NCBI RefSeq assembly: GCF_021404465.1
Contig: NZ_JABFTT010000015.1
Location: 50,144-114,143, forward strand
Source of the DNA: Billgrantia zhangzhouensis
GTDB taxonomy: Bacteria > Pseudomonadota > Gammaproteobacteria > Pseudomonadales > Halomonadaceae
Direction of reading: 5' to 3'
Length of the DNA stretch: 64,000 nucleotides
The position numbers were made by a program, and so were the translations under genes. This document shows positions 8,402 to 17,181 of the stretch, piece by piece. The notes below the pieces were generated by a model. That model saw only the letters and a program-made list of their open reading frames with translations, had not been told where the DNA came from and searched no databases. Positions within the stretch are counted from its first letter, which is position 1. The number at the start of each line of letters is the position of its first letter.

Positions 8402-9286
8402 ATGAAACTGTTCACGTACATCAAGGATAGCGAAGAGCGCGTTGGTGCCGTCTTGAGGGAAGGCGAGGGCATAGACATTAGCGGCCGCCTGGGAGGCGAT
8501 GGGAATCGGGCTCCCATGGGAATGCTGGAGCTGCTCAGAAGCTTGAAGGGGGATTTTTCCCCTCTGAGGAAGATATTGGAGACGGCCACGAGGGCGGACT
8601 TCCTCATGCGTGACGTACGCATCGGGGCCCCGGTCACCCGACCGGGAAAGATCGTCGGCATAGGGCGTAACTATGCCTCCCATGCTGGGGAGGGAGGCTT
8701 GAGCGCCCAGGAGGAACCCAGGCTTTTCCTCAAGGCAAGTTCCTCCGTGATTGGCCCGGGAGACAGGATTCCCTGCCCGCCTAAGGTGAGGCGGCTGGAT
8801 TGGGAGGTAGAGCTGGGAGTGGTGATCGGTAGAACCATGCGCGATGTCGACAGGGAGGATGCGCTTTCTCATGTGGCCGGTTACACGATCATCAACGATG
8901 TCTCCGCCAGGGAGTTTCAGTTCGATGTCGAGCCGCCTCAGACCTCCTTTGCCAAGAGCATGGATGGCTTTTCTCCCATGGGGCCGGTGATGGTCACCGG
9001 CGACATCATCCCGGACCCTGGCCGGGTGGAGCTGCGCTGCTGGGTGAACGGCCGGAAGATGCAGGATGGGTGTGCCCGGGACATGATCTTCCCGGTGCCC
9101 TACCTGCTCTCCTACATCAGCCGCTTCATGACCCTGGAACCGGGAGATGTCGTGGCCACCGGAACGCCTTCCGGTGTGGGGTGCTTTAGGAATCCGCCGG
9201 TCTATCTAAGGTGCGGGGATGAAATCCGCATGGAAATTGCGGAGATCGGTGTGCTGGAGAACTCCGTGGGACTCAGGTCAAGTTGA
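8402..9286 (+). CDS. Fumarylacetoacetate hydrolase (FAH) family protein
   Basis: 294 residues. The C-terminal two thirds show the FAH fold: KIVGIGRNYASHA, the metal-binding WEVELGVVIG (Glu-x-Glu), INDVSAREFQ and TGTPSGVG. FAH-family enzymes cleave C-C bonds in beta-diketone acids, or act as decarboxylases or hydratases of 2-oxo acids, usually with Mg or Mn. It lies 36 bp after the TRAP permease, so the imported compound or its ring-opened product is a likely substrate. Fumarylpyruvate, acylpyruvate or 2-oxo-acid cleavage are all possible. Confidence 0.88.
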   Translation: MKLFTYIKDSEERVGAVLREGEGIDISGRLGGDGNRAPMGMLELLRSLKGDFSPLRKILETATRADFLMRDVRIGAPVTRPGKIVGIGRNYASHAGEGGLSAQEEPRLFLKASSSVIGPGDRIPCPPKVRRLDWEVELGVVIGRTMRDVDREDALSHVAGYTIINDVSAREFQFDVEPPQTSFAKSMDGFSPMGPVMVTGDIIPDPGRVELRCWVNGRKMQDGCARDMIFPVPYLLSYISRFMTLEPGDVVATGTPSGVGCFRNPPVYLRCGDEIRMEIAEIGVLENSVGLRSS

Positions 9287-9417
9287 GAGAGCTCACGGAT
9301 TTACCGGAGACGGGGAGTGGGCTGCCATGTGAAGACGATGGGAAACGAGCGGGAGGTGCGGAGAGAAGGGTAACGCTACGGAGATGCCAGAGGAATTCAT
9401 CGAGATAGGAGAGTGAG

Positions 9418-10335
9418 ATGTTGAGCATGAAAGTGATACCGAGCGGTCAGGTTCTGGGTGCCAAAATCGAAGGATTGGATCTATCGAAGGAGCTTAGCCA
9501 GGAAGCGTTCGATGCCGTGATACAGGCTCTGGGCAAGCATGGAGTCGTATGCTTTCCACGCCAGGAACTGGACGCCGTATCGCTGAAGCGCTTCAGCAGC
9601 CGGTTCGGTAGCCTGGAGATCAACGTGGCCAATAGTTTCCAGGAGCCGGGACATCCGGAGGTGATGATCCTGTCCAACATCGTGGAGAACGGTAAGCCCA
9701 TCGGCATCGCCGACGCCGGGCAGGACTGGCATACCGACATGTCCTATAGCAGCACGATAGCCTTTGCCAACGTGCTCTATGCGATCAAGGTGCCCCGCCG
9801 CGACGGTAAGGTCCTGGGATGCACCAGTTTCCTCAACATGCACGCAGCCTATGATGACCTGCCCGAGGATGTGCGCGAGAAACTGAAGGAGGCCACGGCT
9901 CTGCACGACTTCAACAAGTTCTGGGAAATGATGCGACGGGAAAAGGGCAGTACCCGCCCGCCATTGACTCCCGAGCAGCGGAAGGCCAAGCCGCCGGTAT
10001 CGCATCCCGTGTTCCTCACCCATCCCATCACCGGGAAGAAGGTACTGTACGCCAATCCGGGGTATACCGTGAAAATCAATGGTTGGCCGGAAAAGGAGAG
10101 CGAGGAGATGCTGGAGTTCCTCTTCGCTCATCAGCTCAATCCCAAGTATCAGTACACCCATGAATGGAATGAGCATGATGTATTGATGTGGGAGAACATC
10201 GGCACTCTACACAACGCGGTGGCCGATTATGGTCCGGATGAGCCGCGGCTGATCAAGCGCTGCCAGGTGATGGCGGACTGGATTTTCGACTCGCCTCAGG
10301 CCAAGGCCGTGGGAGCGGACCGGCTGCCGCGGTAA
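9418..10335 (+). CDS. TauD/TfdA-family Fe(II)/2-oxoglutarate-dependent dioxygenase
   Basis: 305 residues. The facial triad is visible as WHTDMSY (His-x-Asp, about 105-107) and a distal His in TLHNAVADYGP near 265, with the 2OG-binding Arg expected in PRLIKRCQV. Members hydroxylate a substrate next to a heteroatom and so release sulfite, phenols or amines (TauD, TfdA and relatives). A strong AGGAG lies 6 nt before ATG 9418. The protein is slightly longer than classic TfdA owing to an insert around 165-200 (KGSTRPPLTPEQRKAKPP). The substrate is unknown; the transporter nearby argues for a small acid. Confidence 0.88.
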   Translation: MLSMKVIPSGQVLGAKIEGLDLSKELSQEAFDAVIQALGKHGVVCFPRQELDAVSLKRFSSRFGSLEINVANSFQEPGHPEVMILSNIVENGKPIGIADAGQDWHTDMSYSSTIAFANVLYAIKVPRRDGKVLGCTSFLNMHAAYDDLPEDVREKLKEATALHDFNKFWEMMRREKGSTRPPLTPEQRKAKPPVSHPVFLTHPITGKKVLYANPGYTVKINGWPEKESEEMLEFLFAHQLNPKYQYTHEWNEHDVLMWENIGTLHNAVADYGPDEPRLIKRCQVMADWIFDSPQAKAVGADRLPR

Positions 10336-10370
10336 GCGCTCAGCGCCGGATTGAGCAAAGGGAGACAGGC

Positions 10371-10970
10371 ATGTTCTATGAGCCGCAGGCGGGGCATGGT
10401 TTGCCCCACGATCCGTTCAAGGCCATCGTCGCGCCCCGGCCAATTGGCTGGATATCCACCATGGACGAAGAGGGGCGGCTCAATCTGGCGCCCTATAGCT
10501 TCTTCAACGCCTTGTCGAGTCGCCCGCCCATGGTCGGCTTCAGCAGCGAGGGCATGAAGGACACCCCGCGCAACGCCCGGGCCACCCGGGAGTTCGTCTT
10601 CAACCTCGCCACTCTGCCCCTGGCCCGGGCGATGAACGACAGTGCCGCCGCGCTGCCTCCCGGCGAGAGCGAGTTCGAGTTCGCCGGGCTCGAATTCGCG
10701 CCCTCCGGCAAGGTGCGTCCGCCCAGAGTGGCCGGTTCGCCGGCGGCGCTCGAGTGCCGTGTGGTGGACTGCCTCGAACTCCGGGACCTGGAGGGCCGGG
10801 AGCTGGACCGCCATCTGATCGTCGGGCAGGTGGTGGGCGTGCATATCGACGATGCCTTCCTGCGGGAAGGAAGGTTCGATACGGTCGCGGCGCAAACGCT
10901 GGCTCGTTGTGGCTACCGGGATTACGCGGCCGTGCGGGAAGTGTTCGAACTGCTTCGGCCGGGTGAATGA
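10371..10970 (+). CDS. Flavin reductase-like (DIM6/NTAB family) FMN-binding protein
   Basis: 199 residues with the FMN-binding split-barrel pattern RPIGWISTMDEEGRLNLAPYSFFNALSS (shown in part), followed by DTPRNARATREFVFNLAT. The family contains flavin reductases that feed two-component monooxygenases and a few enzymes of unknown reaction. No monooxygenase oxygenase component is visible nearby, so a reductase role is uncertain. It follows the dioxygenase gene by 35 bp and has AAAGGGAG before its ATG. Confidence 0.8.
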   Translation: MFYEPQAGHGLPHDPFKAIVAPRPIGWISTMDEEGRLNLAPYSFFNALSSRPPMVGFSSEGMKDTPRNARATREFVFNLATLPLARAMNDSAAALPPGESEFEFAGLEFAPSGKVRPPRVAGSPAALECRVVDCLELRDLEGRELDRHLIVGQVVGVHIDDAFLREGRFDTVAAQTLARCGYRDYAAVREVFELLRPGE

Positions 10971-11002
10971 CTCCAAGTTCATGATGCGATAGCGAGGCCG
11001 AC

Positions 11003-11941
11003 ATGTTGCCACGACCGGAAAGACTTGCTCCCACCCTGTTTCGTCGCCTGGATGTGTTCATCGCCGTCGCGGAAACCCTGAGCTTTCGGCGCGCTGGTGA
11101 GATCGTCGGGCGTTCCCAACCGGCGGTGACCGCGCATATCAATCAGTTGGAGGAGTCGCTGGGGGTCAAGTTGTTCATTCGTTCCACTCGCCAGGTGCGT
11201 TTGACCACGGCGGGAGCCGAGCTGTTGGAGCGCGGCAAGCGATTGATAGTGGAGTCGGAGCGCCTGGTGCGTGACATCCATGCCCATGCCGGCCTGCTGA
11301 CGGGACAAGTGGTGGCGTCCTTCTCCCCGACCATTGCCGTCAGCCTGGTGCCCAGGGTGTTGGCGGAATTCGAGGTGGAGCATCCGGGTATTCGCGTGAT
11401 GCTGAGGGAGGATCTGGCGCCGCAGATGTTCGAGTCCATTTGCAATGGCAACGTGGATTTCGGTATCGGCCCCTACCGTCCGGTCATCGACGAGCTGAGC
11501 TTCGATCCCATCTTCGATCAGGAGTTCTCGCTCATCGTGCGGATGGATCATTCCATCGCCATCAGGGGTTTCGCGCGGCTGAAGGATCTGGCTAACCTCA
11601 ACGTGATCTGCTCGGCCGAGGGAACGACGGCGCGGACGGTGCTTGAGGACGCCATTCGGGCGGAAGGCATCGCGATCTATCCCAAGTACGAGGCGGTGCA
11701 TTACCCGACCTTGTATGCCCTGGCGGCGGCGGGCTTCGGAGGCGCGGTGATGCCGGCGGTGGACCCCGGCATGCTGAGCGCGATGGGACTGACCGCCGTG
11801 CCTTTCCGGGGCAAGCGTCTGGCTCGCACGATCGGCAAGATCACACGACGGGGCGAGGCCCTCGCTCCGGGGCCCAAGGCATTCCTGCGCCTGCTGATGG
11901 CGATGGTGGAGCGGGAGAGCAAGAGCCTGGGGGTGTCCTGA
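11003..11941 (+). CDS. LysR-type transcriptional regulator of the catabolic cluster
   Basis: 312 residues. The N-terminal winged helix spans about 12-70 (LDVFIAVAETLSFRRAGEIVGRSQPAVTAHINQLE pattern), then a periplasmic-binding-like effector domain. Unlike many LysR genes it is not divergent: it lies inside the run of co-directional genes and its stop overlaps the next start (ATGA), so it is probably co-transcribed and autoregulated. A cluster intermediate is the natural candidate inducer. Confidence 0.9.
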   Translation: MLPRPERLAPTLFRRLDVFIAVAETLSFRRAGEIVGRSQPAVTAHINQLEESLGVKLFIRSTRQVRLTTAGAELLERGKRLIVESERLVRDIHAHAGLLTGQVVASFSPTIAVSLVPRVLAEFEVEHPGIRVMLREDLAPQMFESICNGNVDFGIGPYRPVIDELSFDPIFDQEFSLIVRMDHSIAIRGFARLKDLANLNVICSAEGTTARTVLEDAIRAEGIAIYPKYEAVHYPTLYALAAAGFGGAVMPAVDPGMLSAMGLTAVPFRGKRLARTIGKITRRGEALAPGPKAFLRLLMAMVERESKSLGVS

Positions 11942-12678
11942 TGGGCAAGCCGATACTGGTGGTGACCGGAGGCGGGCGAGGCATTGGCCGGGCGGTGTGC
12001 CGCCTGGGCGCGGAGCGGGGCTATGCGGTGATCTTTTCCTATCGCGACGATGTGTCCGCCGCGCGTTCCCTGGTCGAGGAGATCGAAGCGGCGGGGGGCT
12101 CGGCGCGAGGACTGTGTCTCGACATGGCGGAGGCGGATGCGGCACCGAAACTGTTCGCCTGCGTCGACGAGCAGCCCGGCGAACTGGCCGGTGTGGTGAA
12201 CAATGCCGGTGTCACCGGAGGACGGGGGGACTTCATGAGCAGCGACCCCGCCGTCGTTCGGCGAGTCTTCGATGTCAATGTGTTCGGCCTGATGGAGTGC
12301 TGCCGACAGGCGGTGCTGCGCCTTTCCGTCCGGCACGGCGGCATGGGGGGCGCCATCGTCAACCTGTCCTCGGGAGCGGCGGGACATGGCGCGGCGCACT
12401 CCTATGTGTGGTACGCCGCGTCGAAGGCCGCCGTGGAGGCTTTCACCCTGGGGCTGGCGCGGGAGGTCGGCCAGGAAGGCATTCGGGTCAACGCCGTCTC
12501 GCCGGGCGTGACCGATACCGGCATTCACGCGCATTCCGACCGGGATGCCTTGATCGCAACCATTCCGCTGCGGCGCATGGCCAGGCCGGAGGAGATCGCC
12601 GAAGCGGTGCTGTGGCTGATATCCGACTCCGCCTCCTACGTGGCGGGCAGTGTGATGCGCGTGGGTGGCGGGCGCTAG
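11941..12678 (+). CDS. Short-chain dehydrogenase/reductase (SDR)
   Basis: 245 residues with the classical SDR set: TGGGRGIGRAV (nucleotide-binding Gly motif, about 9-19), NNAGVTG (about 90), catalytic Ser region NLSSGAAG, YAASK with Tyr and Lys (about 159-163), and a SPGVTDT segment. It should interconvert an alcohol and a ketone with NAD(P)H. The first base of its ATG is the last base of the LysR stop, which implies translational coupling. The likely role is oxidation or reduction of a pathway intermediate. Confidence 0.92.
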   Translation: MGKPILVVTGGGRGIGRAVCRLGAERGYAVIFSYRDDVSAARSLVEEIEAAGGSARGLCLDMAEADAAPKLFACVDEQPGELAGVVNNAGVTGGRGDFMSSDPAVVRRVFDVNVFGLMECCRQAVLRLSVRHGGMGGAIVNLSSGAAGHGAAHSYVWYAASKAAVEAFTLGLAREVGQEGIRVNAVSPGVTDTGIHAHSDRDALIATIPLRRMARPEEIAEAVLWLISDSASYVAGSVMRVGGGR

Positions 12679-12715
12679 CCGGCCGAACCCCGAGAATCGA
12701 ATCAGGAGGATGAGC

Positions 12716-13716
12716 ATGCACTATTACACCGTTGGCGAGAGTGGCGGGCTGGTTCGCCGCCAGGCCGAGCCACCCCGTCCGGGGGGCGGTCAGGTACTGG
12801 TCAGGATGCGCGCCGCGGCATTGAACTACCGGGACCTTCTGGTCGTGTCGGGGCGCTACGCCCTGGGCAGGACTCCCGAGCGGCTGGTGCCCCTTTCCGA
12901 TGGCGCGGGGGAGGTGGTGGAGGTGGGCGATGGTGTGACCCGGGTCTCGCCCGGAGATCGCGTGGCGGCGATTTTCGTCCAGCAGTGGATCGCGGGGGAG
13001 TATGTGGAGGCCTATGCCGACTCCGCGTTGGGAGGGGGATGCCACGGAGTGTTGCGGGAGTATGCCGTGTTCGACCAGCACGGGCTGGTGAAGCTGCCGT
13101 CTCACCTCTCCTTTCTGGAGGGAAGTACTCTGCCTTGCGCCGGGGTCACCGCCTGGAATGCCCTTTTCGGCGGCCGGGCGATTCTGCCGGGGGATACGGT
13201 GCTGACCCTCGGCACCGGGGGGGTGTCCCTGTTCGCCCTGCAGTTCGCCAAGCTGGCGGGGGCCCGGGTCGTGGCAACGAGTTCGAGCGCGGAGAAGCTG
13301 GCCGCCCTGAACGAGCTGGGGACGGATGACACGGTCAATTACGCCATGCACCGAGAGTGGCATGAACGAGTGCTTGAGCTGACCGACGGCAGCGGAGTCG
13401 ACCATGTGGTGGAGGTCGTGGGGGGCGAGAACGTGGCGCGCTCGATCGAAGCGGTCCGCAACGGGGCATGGTGCATCTGATCGGGGCCCAGGCCAAGGGG
13501 GTGATCGATCCCACCCGGGCGCGCCGGCGGAATGTGACCCTGCGTGGCCTCTATGTCGGCTCGCGGGCGCACTTCGAAGCCATGAACCGGGCCATTGCCC
13601 GGCATGCTCTGCGCCCCGTCATGGACAAGGTCTTCGAGTTCGATGAGGCGGAGAGGGCCTACGAACACCTGAAGAGCGGCAAGCATATGGGAAAGGTGGC
13701 GATCGCCTTTTCGTGA
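12716..13716 (+). pseudogene. Frameshifted MDR-family NAD(P)-dependent alcohol dehydrogenase / quinone oxidoreductase
   Basis: The N-terminal frame (ATG 12716, AGGAGG 6 nt upstream) runs through the GroES-like domain and most of the Rossmann domain (LGTGGVSLFALQFAK) to a stop at 13480. The rest (VHLIGAQAKGVIDPTRARRR to KVAIAFS) continues in another frame to 13716. The break is in the G-run near 13462-13468: adding one G would give RNGGMVHLIG and restore a protein of about 333 residues, the normal MDR length. Either a recent inactivating deletion or a sequencing or assembly error in a homopolymer. Confidence 0.85.
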
Positions 13717-13731
13717 CGACCGGAGATTCCT

Positions 13732-14655
13732 ATGAAAGCGGTGTATTTCGAGCGAACGGGAGGGCCGGAGGTCCTCCGCTACGGTGATCTCACGGCTCCA
13801 CAGGCCGGTCCGGGGGGGGTACTCGTCGCGGTACGGGCCGCCAGTGTCAATGGCGTGGACTGGCGAATACGCGCGGGCCGGTACAAGCCGATACGCGACT
13901 ACCCCTATGTGCTGGGGCGCGACTTCTCCGGGATCGTGGAGGCCGTCGGCGCCGGCGTCGACGAACGCCTGATCGGTTCCCCCGTGTTTGGCGTGTGCGA
14001 AACGACCGATGATGGCGCCTATGCGGAAAAGGTGGCCATCCAGCGCGGAAACGTGACCTTGAAGCCCGACTGGCTGAGCCATGAGGAAGCGGCCGCCATC
14101 GCGCTCATCGGCTTGACGGCCGTCGTCAGCGTCGAGGAAACGCTGGCGCTGCGCAGCGGGGAGAGGGTGCTCATCCAGGGCGGCGCGGGGGGTGTGGGCG
14201 GTATCGCCATCCAGTTGGCCAAGCACCTGGGCGCCCATGTCGTCACCACGGCCAGTCCGGCCAACCATGCCTATCTGCGGTCGTTGGGCGCCGATGAGGT
14301 GATCGATTATCACAGCCAGGACTTCTCCGCATGCGTGAGCGGATGCGATGCCGTTCTGGATACCGTGGGAGGGGACGTGGCCGAGCGCTCCTTCGCCGTG
14401 CTGAGGCCGGGGGGAAGAGCGGCCTTCATCGCCTCCGGTCCCACGGCGCCACGGCCGACATGGGAAGACGTGGTGGCACTGAGGCCGCAGGTGGCGAGGG
14501 ACGCCAGGCATTTGCGGCGCATGCTGCAGCTGGTGGAGAGCGGAGCGGTGAAGATTCCCGAGATTGCCGTCTATCGGCTGGAGGAGGCCGCGAAAGCGCA
14601 CGTGGTGAGCGAGTCCCGCCATTTGCGGGGCAAGCTGGTGCTACGCGTGGGATAG
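13732..14655 (+). CDS. MDR-family NADPH:quinone oxidoreductase-like protein
   Basis: 307 residues: a GroES-like domain with YVLGRDFSGIVEAVGAGV (about 57-74), then the Rossmann fold IQGGAGGVGGIAIQLAKHLG (about 145-164). It lacks the Cys-rich structural zinc lobe, as expected of zinc-independent quinone oxidoreductases. Start at ATG 13732, with GGAG upstream; 15 bp after the frameshifted paralogue. This intact enzyme could cover part of the role of its broken neighbour if they overlap in function, but their sequences are clearly different subtypes. Confidence 0.88.
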   Translation: MKAVYFERTGGPEVLRYGDLTAPQAGPGGVLVAVRAASVNGVDWRIRAGRYKPIRDYPYVLGRDFSGIVEAVGAGVDERLIGSPVFGVCETTDDGAYAEKVAIQRGNVTLKPDWLSHEEAAAIALIGLTAVVSVEETLALRSGERVLIQGGAGGVGGIAIQLAKHLGAHVVTTASPANHAYLRSLGADEVIDYHSQDFSACVSGCDAVLDTVGGDVAERSFAVLRPGGRAAFIASGPTAPRPTWEDVVALRPQVARDARHLRRMLQLVESGAVKIPEIAVYRLEEAAKAHVVSESRHLRGKLVLRVG

Positions 14656-14667
14656 AAGGAGGCTGCA

Positions 14668-14718
14668 ATGAGGTTTCGATTCTTGGTCACGGGCGGCGTT
14701 GAGGTTTTGCATGGTTGA
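14668..14718 (+). other. 16-codon leader ORF with strong ribosome site, overlapping next gene
   Basis: AAGGAGG at 14657-14663 is followed by ATG 14668 and a short frame MRFRFLVTGGVEVLHG, ending in TGA at 14716-14718, inside the start of the FMN oxidase gene. Its ribosome site is stronger than that of the oxidase. It may couple translation, or be the surviving start of a deleted gene. There is no evidence that the peptide itself has a function. Confidence 0.35.
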
Positions 14719-15916
14719 TTCCCGCAGGATTCATAGTATCGAGGGGCTGAGGCAAGCCGCTCGGCGTCGCCTGCCCAAGGCGATATTCGACTTTTTCGAT
14801 GGCGGTGCCGAAGACGAACTGACGCTGGCCGACAATCGCTCCGCCTTTGGTCGGGTCAAGCTGGCCCCCAGGTGCCTGGTGAACGTGGCTGAGGTCGGGC
14901 TCGATACCGATGTCGTGGGAGGTCCGTCCGCGCTGCCATTGGCGGTGGCGCCCACCGGCGCCGTGGGCTTCGGTCGTCACGGCGGCGATATCGCCATCGC
15001 CCGGGCCGCCGCCGAGGCGGGAGTGCCCTATACGCTTTCCACGTCCGCCACCGCTTCCATCGAGCAGATCGCCGATGCCGCTCCCGGGCGGCTATGGTTC
15101 CAGGCCTATGTCCTCAAAGACAAGGAAATGTTGAATTCGTTGTTGTTCCGGGCCAAGAGCGCCGGTTACGAAGCCCTGATGATCACTGTGGACCTGCCGG
15201 TGGGAGGCAAGCGTGAGCGGGATTTCCGCAATCACTTGTCGTTTCCCTTCCGCTACACGGCGAGGAACCTGCTCGATTTCGCCCGTCGCCCTGCCTGGGC
15301 GATGAGGATGCTGTGTCACGGCGTGCCGGTGATGGAAAACCTCAAGGGGCTGGAGGCGCCTTCCGCCAGCGCCACGAAGCTCGCCTCGTCGGTGGGCAGG
15401 AACTACGATCCCTCTTTCGACTGGGAGGCCCTGGAAAGGCTGCGTGACCAGTGGCCGCGCAAGCTTATCGTCAAAGGCGTCATGCGAGCGGATGATGCCG
15501 TGCGTCTGGCCGCCATGGGATGCGATGGCATGGTGGTCTCCAACCATGGGGGGCGCCAGTTGGATGGCGCGGCCGCGACCTTGGAGATGTTGCCGGAAGT
15601 GGTGAGGGCTGTCGGCGGCAGGGTTCCCGTGCTGGTGGATGGCGGGGTGCGCCGTGGAGCCGATATCCTCAAGGCCCGGGCCCTGGGGGCCCAGGGCGTG
15701 CTGGTGGGGCGCGCTACGCTATGGGGCGCGGTTGCCGATGGGCAGCGCGGCGCCGCGCAGGCCCTGGCCATACTGCGGGATGAACTCCAGCGCAGTATGC
15801 AACTGTGCGGGGTACGCGACATCAACGGGATCTCGCGGGAACTGCTGTTCGAGCGCCAGGAGCCGGACGGTGCCGAATATGGCCTCGGCGATAGGGTGAC
15901 GGTTCCCAGCCTGTAA
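14711..15916 (+). CDS. FMN-dependent alpha-hydroxy-acid oxidase/dehydrogenase
   Basis: 401 residues with the lactate/mandelate/glycolate oxidase fold: FDFFDGGAEDE near the N-terminus, the PTGAVGF segment, LIVKGVMRADDA (FMN-contacting Lys), the catalytic SNHGGRQLDGA (His as base, about 275) and DGGVRRGADILKARALGA (phosphate site). It oxidises a 2-hydroxy acid to the 2-oxo acid. Start ATG 14711 with GAGG six bases upstream. As last gene of the run it fits a carboxylate pathway fed by the TRAP importer. Confidence 0.92.
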   Translation: MVDSRRIHSIEGLRQAARRRLPKAIFDFFDGGAEDELTLADNRSAFGRVKLAPRCLVNVAEVGLDTDVVGGPSALPLAVAPTGAVGFGRHGGDIAIARAAAEAGVPYTLSTSATASIEQIADAAPGRLWFQAYVLKDKEMLNSLLFRAKSAGYEALMITVDLPVGGKRERDFRNHLSFPFRYTARNLLDFARRPAWAMRMLCHGVPVMENLKGLEAPSASATKLASSVGRNYDPSFDWEALERLRDQWPRKLIVKGVMRADDAVRLAAMGCDGMVVSNHGGRQLDGAAATLEMLPEVVRAVGGRVPVLVDGGVRRGADILKARALGAQGVLVGRATLWGAVADGQRGAAQALAILRDELQRSMQLCGVRDINGISRELLFERQEPDGAEYGLGDRVTVPSL

Positions 15917-16494
15917 AACCTGCCGCTAGGTCTGGTACTGCCGCGCTCCTTCGAGCGCCGCACGGGCTCAAGCTCAAATCCTCTGACCGCACCTGCAACA
16001 CACGGGGCTGGGCCACAGCGCGCCCGCCGGGGCGGCCACTACAGCGTTCAAACTGTCCCTGACACCATTGTCAGAAGATATCAACGTTGCCGACCGTCTG
16101 TGTGTGATAATGAATAGTGGACTTCGGCCCTCCGTGTGGTTGCGAGCGTTCGTTTGCCGTCGGCCCGCCTCTGTCAGGGCCGGGCCCTCTGACTTCGATA
16201 CTTCCAGCCTGATTTTGGCCTGGAATCGGCACCCGTGGTATGAGAATTCAGTGGTTTAGCCAATTGTTCGGACCGAGTTCGTCGCCCAGATCGACACGAT
16301 CCTGGGTAATGAGAGCTGAGCGACGATGAAAAGCGCGAGCAGCTCGTCCATCTTTCATAAGGGGCACAGCCCAGCGCTTCTCGACGTTTTAGGCACAAAT
16401 GTGGAGAGGGCACCCTGATGTAGAGCGAAAGCAGCCGGTTAACCCCGGCCGTTTACGTTAGGATGAGAAGACAATCGGGTAATTCAGGAGGTGG
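15917..16494. other. Gene-poor stretch after the catabolic cluster
   Basis: About 580 bases with no credible gene. A GCGCTC-CTTC-GAGCGC hairpin at 15943-15958 lacks a T-run and could be a weak terminator or 3'-end structure. A short frame ending VRTEFVAQIDTILGNES at about 16315 looks like a gene tail but has no upstream body. The base composition is less GC-rich than the flanking genes, consistent with decayed mobile DNA. Confidence 0.4.
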
Positions 16495-16497
16495 ATG

Positions 16498-16960
16498 ATG
16501 GAAGTCGGAGCCGCTGTCGCAGCCATCAAGGCAGCAATCGATGCCGCCAAGGCAGCCAAGGACGTGCACAGCCAGGCGCAACTCGACGCCGCGATCAGCG
16601 AATCATAGAGAAGCTGTCCACTGCACAATCAGACCTGCTAATGATGATCGTCCAGCAGCAGGATCTGGTGGAGGAGAACAAGCGCTTGAAGGAAGAGCTG
16701 GCAAAGGAAGCCCGATTCGAGCGGTACCGCCTTTTCAAGACCCGGTCGGACACTACATCTACAAACTCAAGGATGATCATGTGACAGAGGATGAGCCAGC
16801 GCATGCCATTTGTGTCAAATGCCGTGAAGATAGTCGGCGTTCAATCCTGCAGGAAGATGATTATGGGTATACCTGCCCTACCTGCAGAACCGTAGCCGAT
16901 TTCAAGAAAATTTCCGGATTCGCGATCAGCTCAGGGCCTACCTATGACGAGCAGTGGTGA
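16498..16960 (+). pseudogene. Zinc-ribbon protein gene with two frameshifts (island-type hypothetical)
   Basis: Three consecutive frames make one protein: an Ala/Lys-rich helix from ATG 16498 (MEVGAAVAAIKAAIDAAKAA), then a coiled coil (IIEKLSTAQSDLLMMIVQQQ), then PVGHYIYKLKDD and a C-terminal zinc ribbon CVKC...CPTC ending at 16960. The breaks are near 16605 and 16740, and each is a one-base loss; restoring both gives 155 codons exactly. AGGAGG lies upstream. The architecture (Ala-rich helix, coiled coil, zinc ribbon) is one I associate with orphan genes of prophages and genomic islands; the function is unknown. Confidence 0.7.
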
Positions 16961-17129
16961 GCTATGCGATATGCCAAATCCGGTACAGGCCGCAGGCGAA
17001 CCCACTGGCGTCGGGAAATGATGTCTCAAACTAAGCGGTGGCGTGTCGCAATTTCCGCGCCGCGCTACATCTTCGTGATTACGGCCATAACTATTCTATC
17101 TTATTTGCTACCTGGAGCAGGGTGCAACG

Positions 17130-17171
17130 AAAAACCGCCACTTGGAATGATCCGTAAGTGGCGGTTTTTTT
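17130..17171. terminator. Strong, likely bidirectional, intrinsic terminator
   Basis: Perfect stem AAAAACCGCCACTT / AAGTGGCGGTTTTT around a 12-base loop, with A-run on one side and T-run on the other. It ends tRNA-Pro transcription on the minus strand and would also block readthrough from the accessory block on the plus strand. Confidence 0.9.
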
Positions 17172-17181
17172 CTATGTTCTC

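Noticed and set aside
7391..8872. 493-codon minus-strand frame opposite the TRAP permease and FAH gene
   Set aside because: Spans two well-supported genes on the other strand; composition is typical of an antisense frame (His, Gln, Arg rich).
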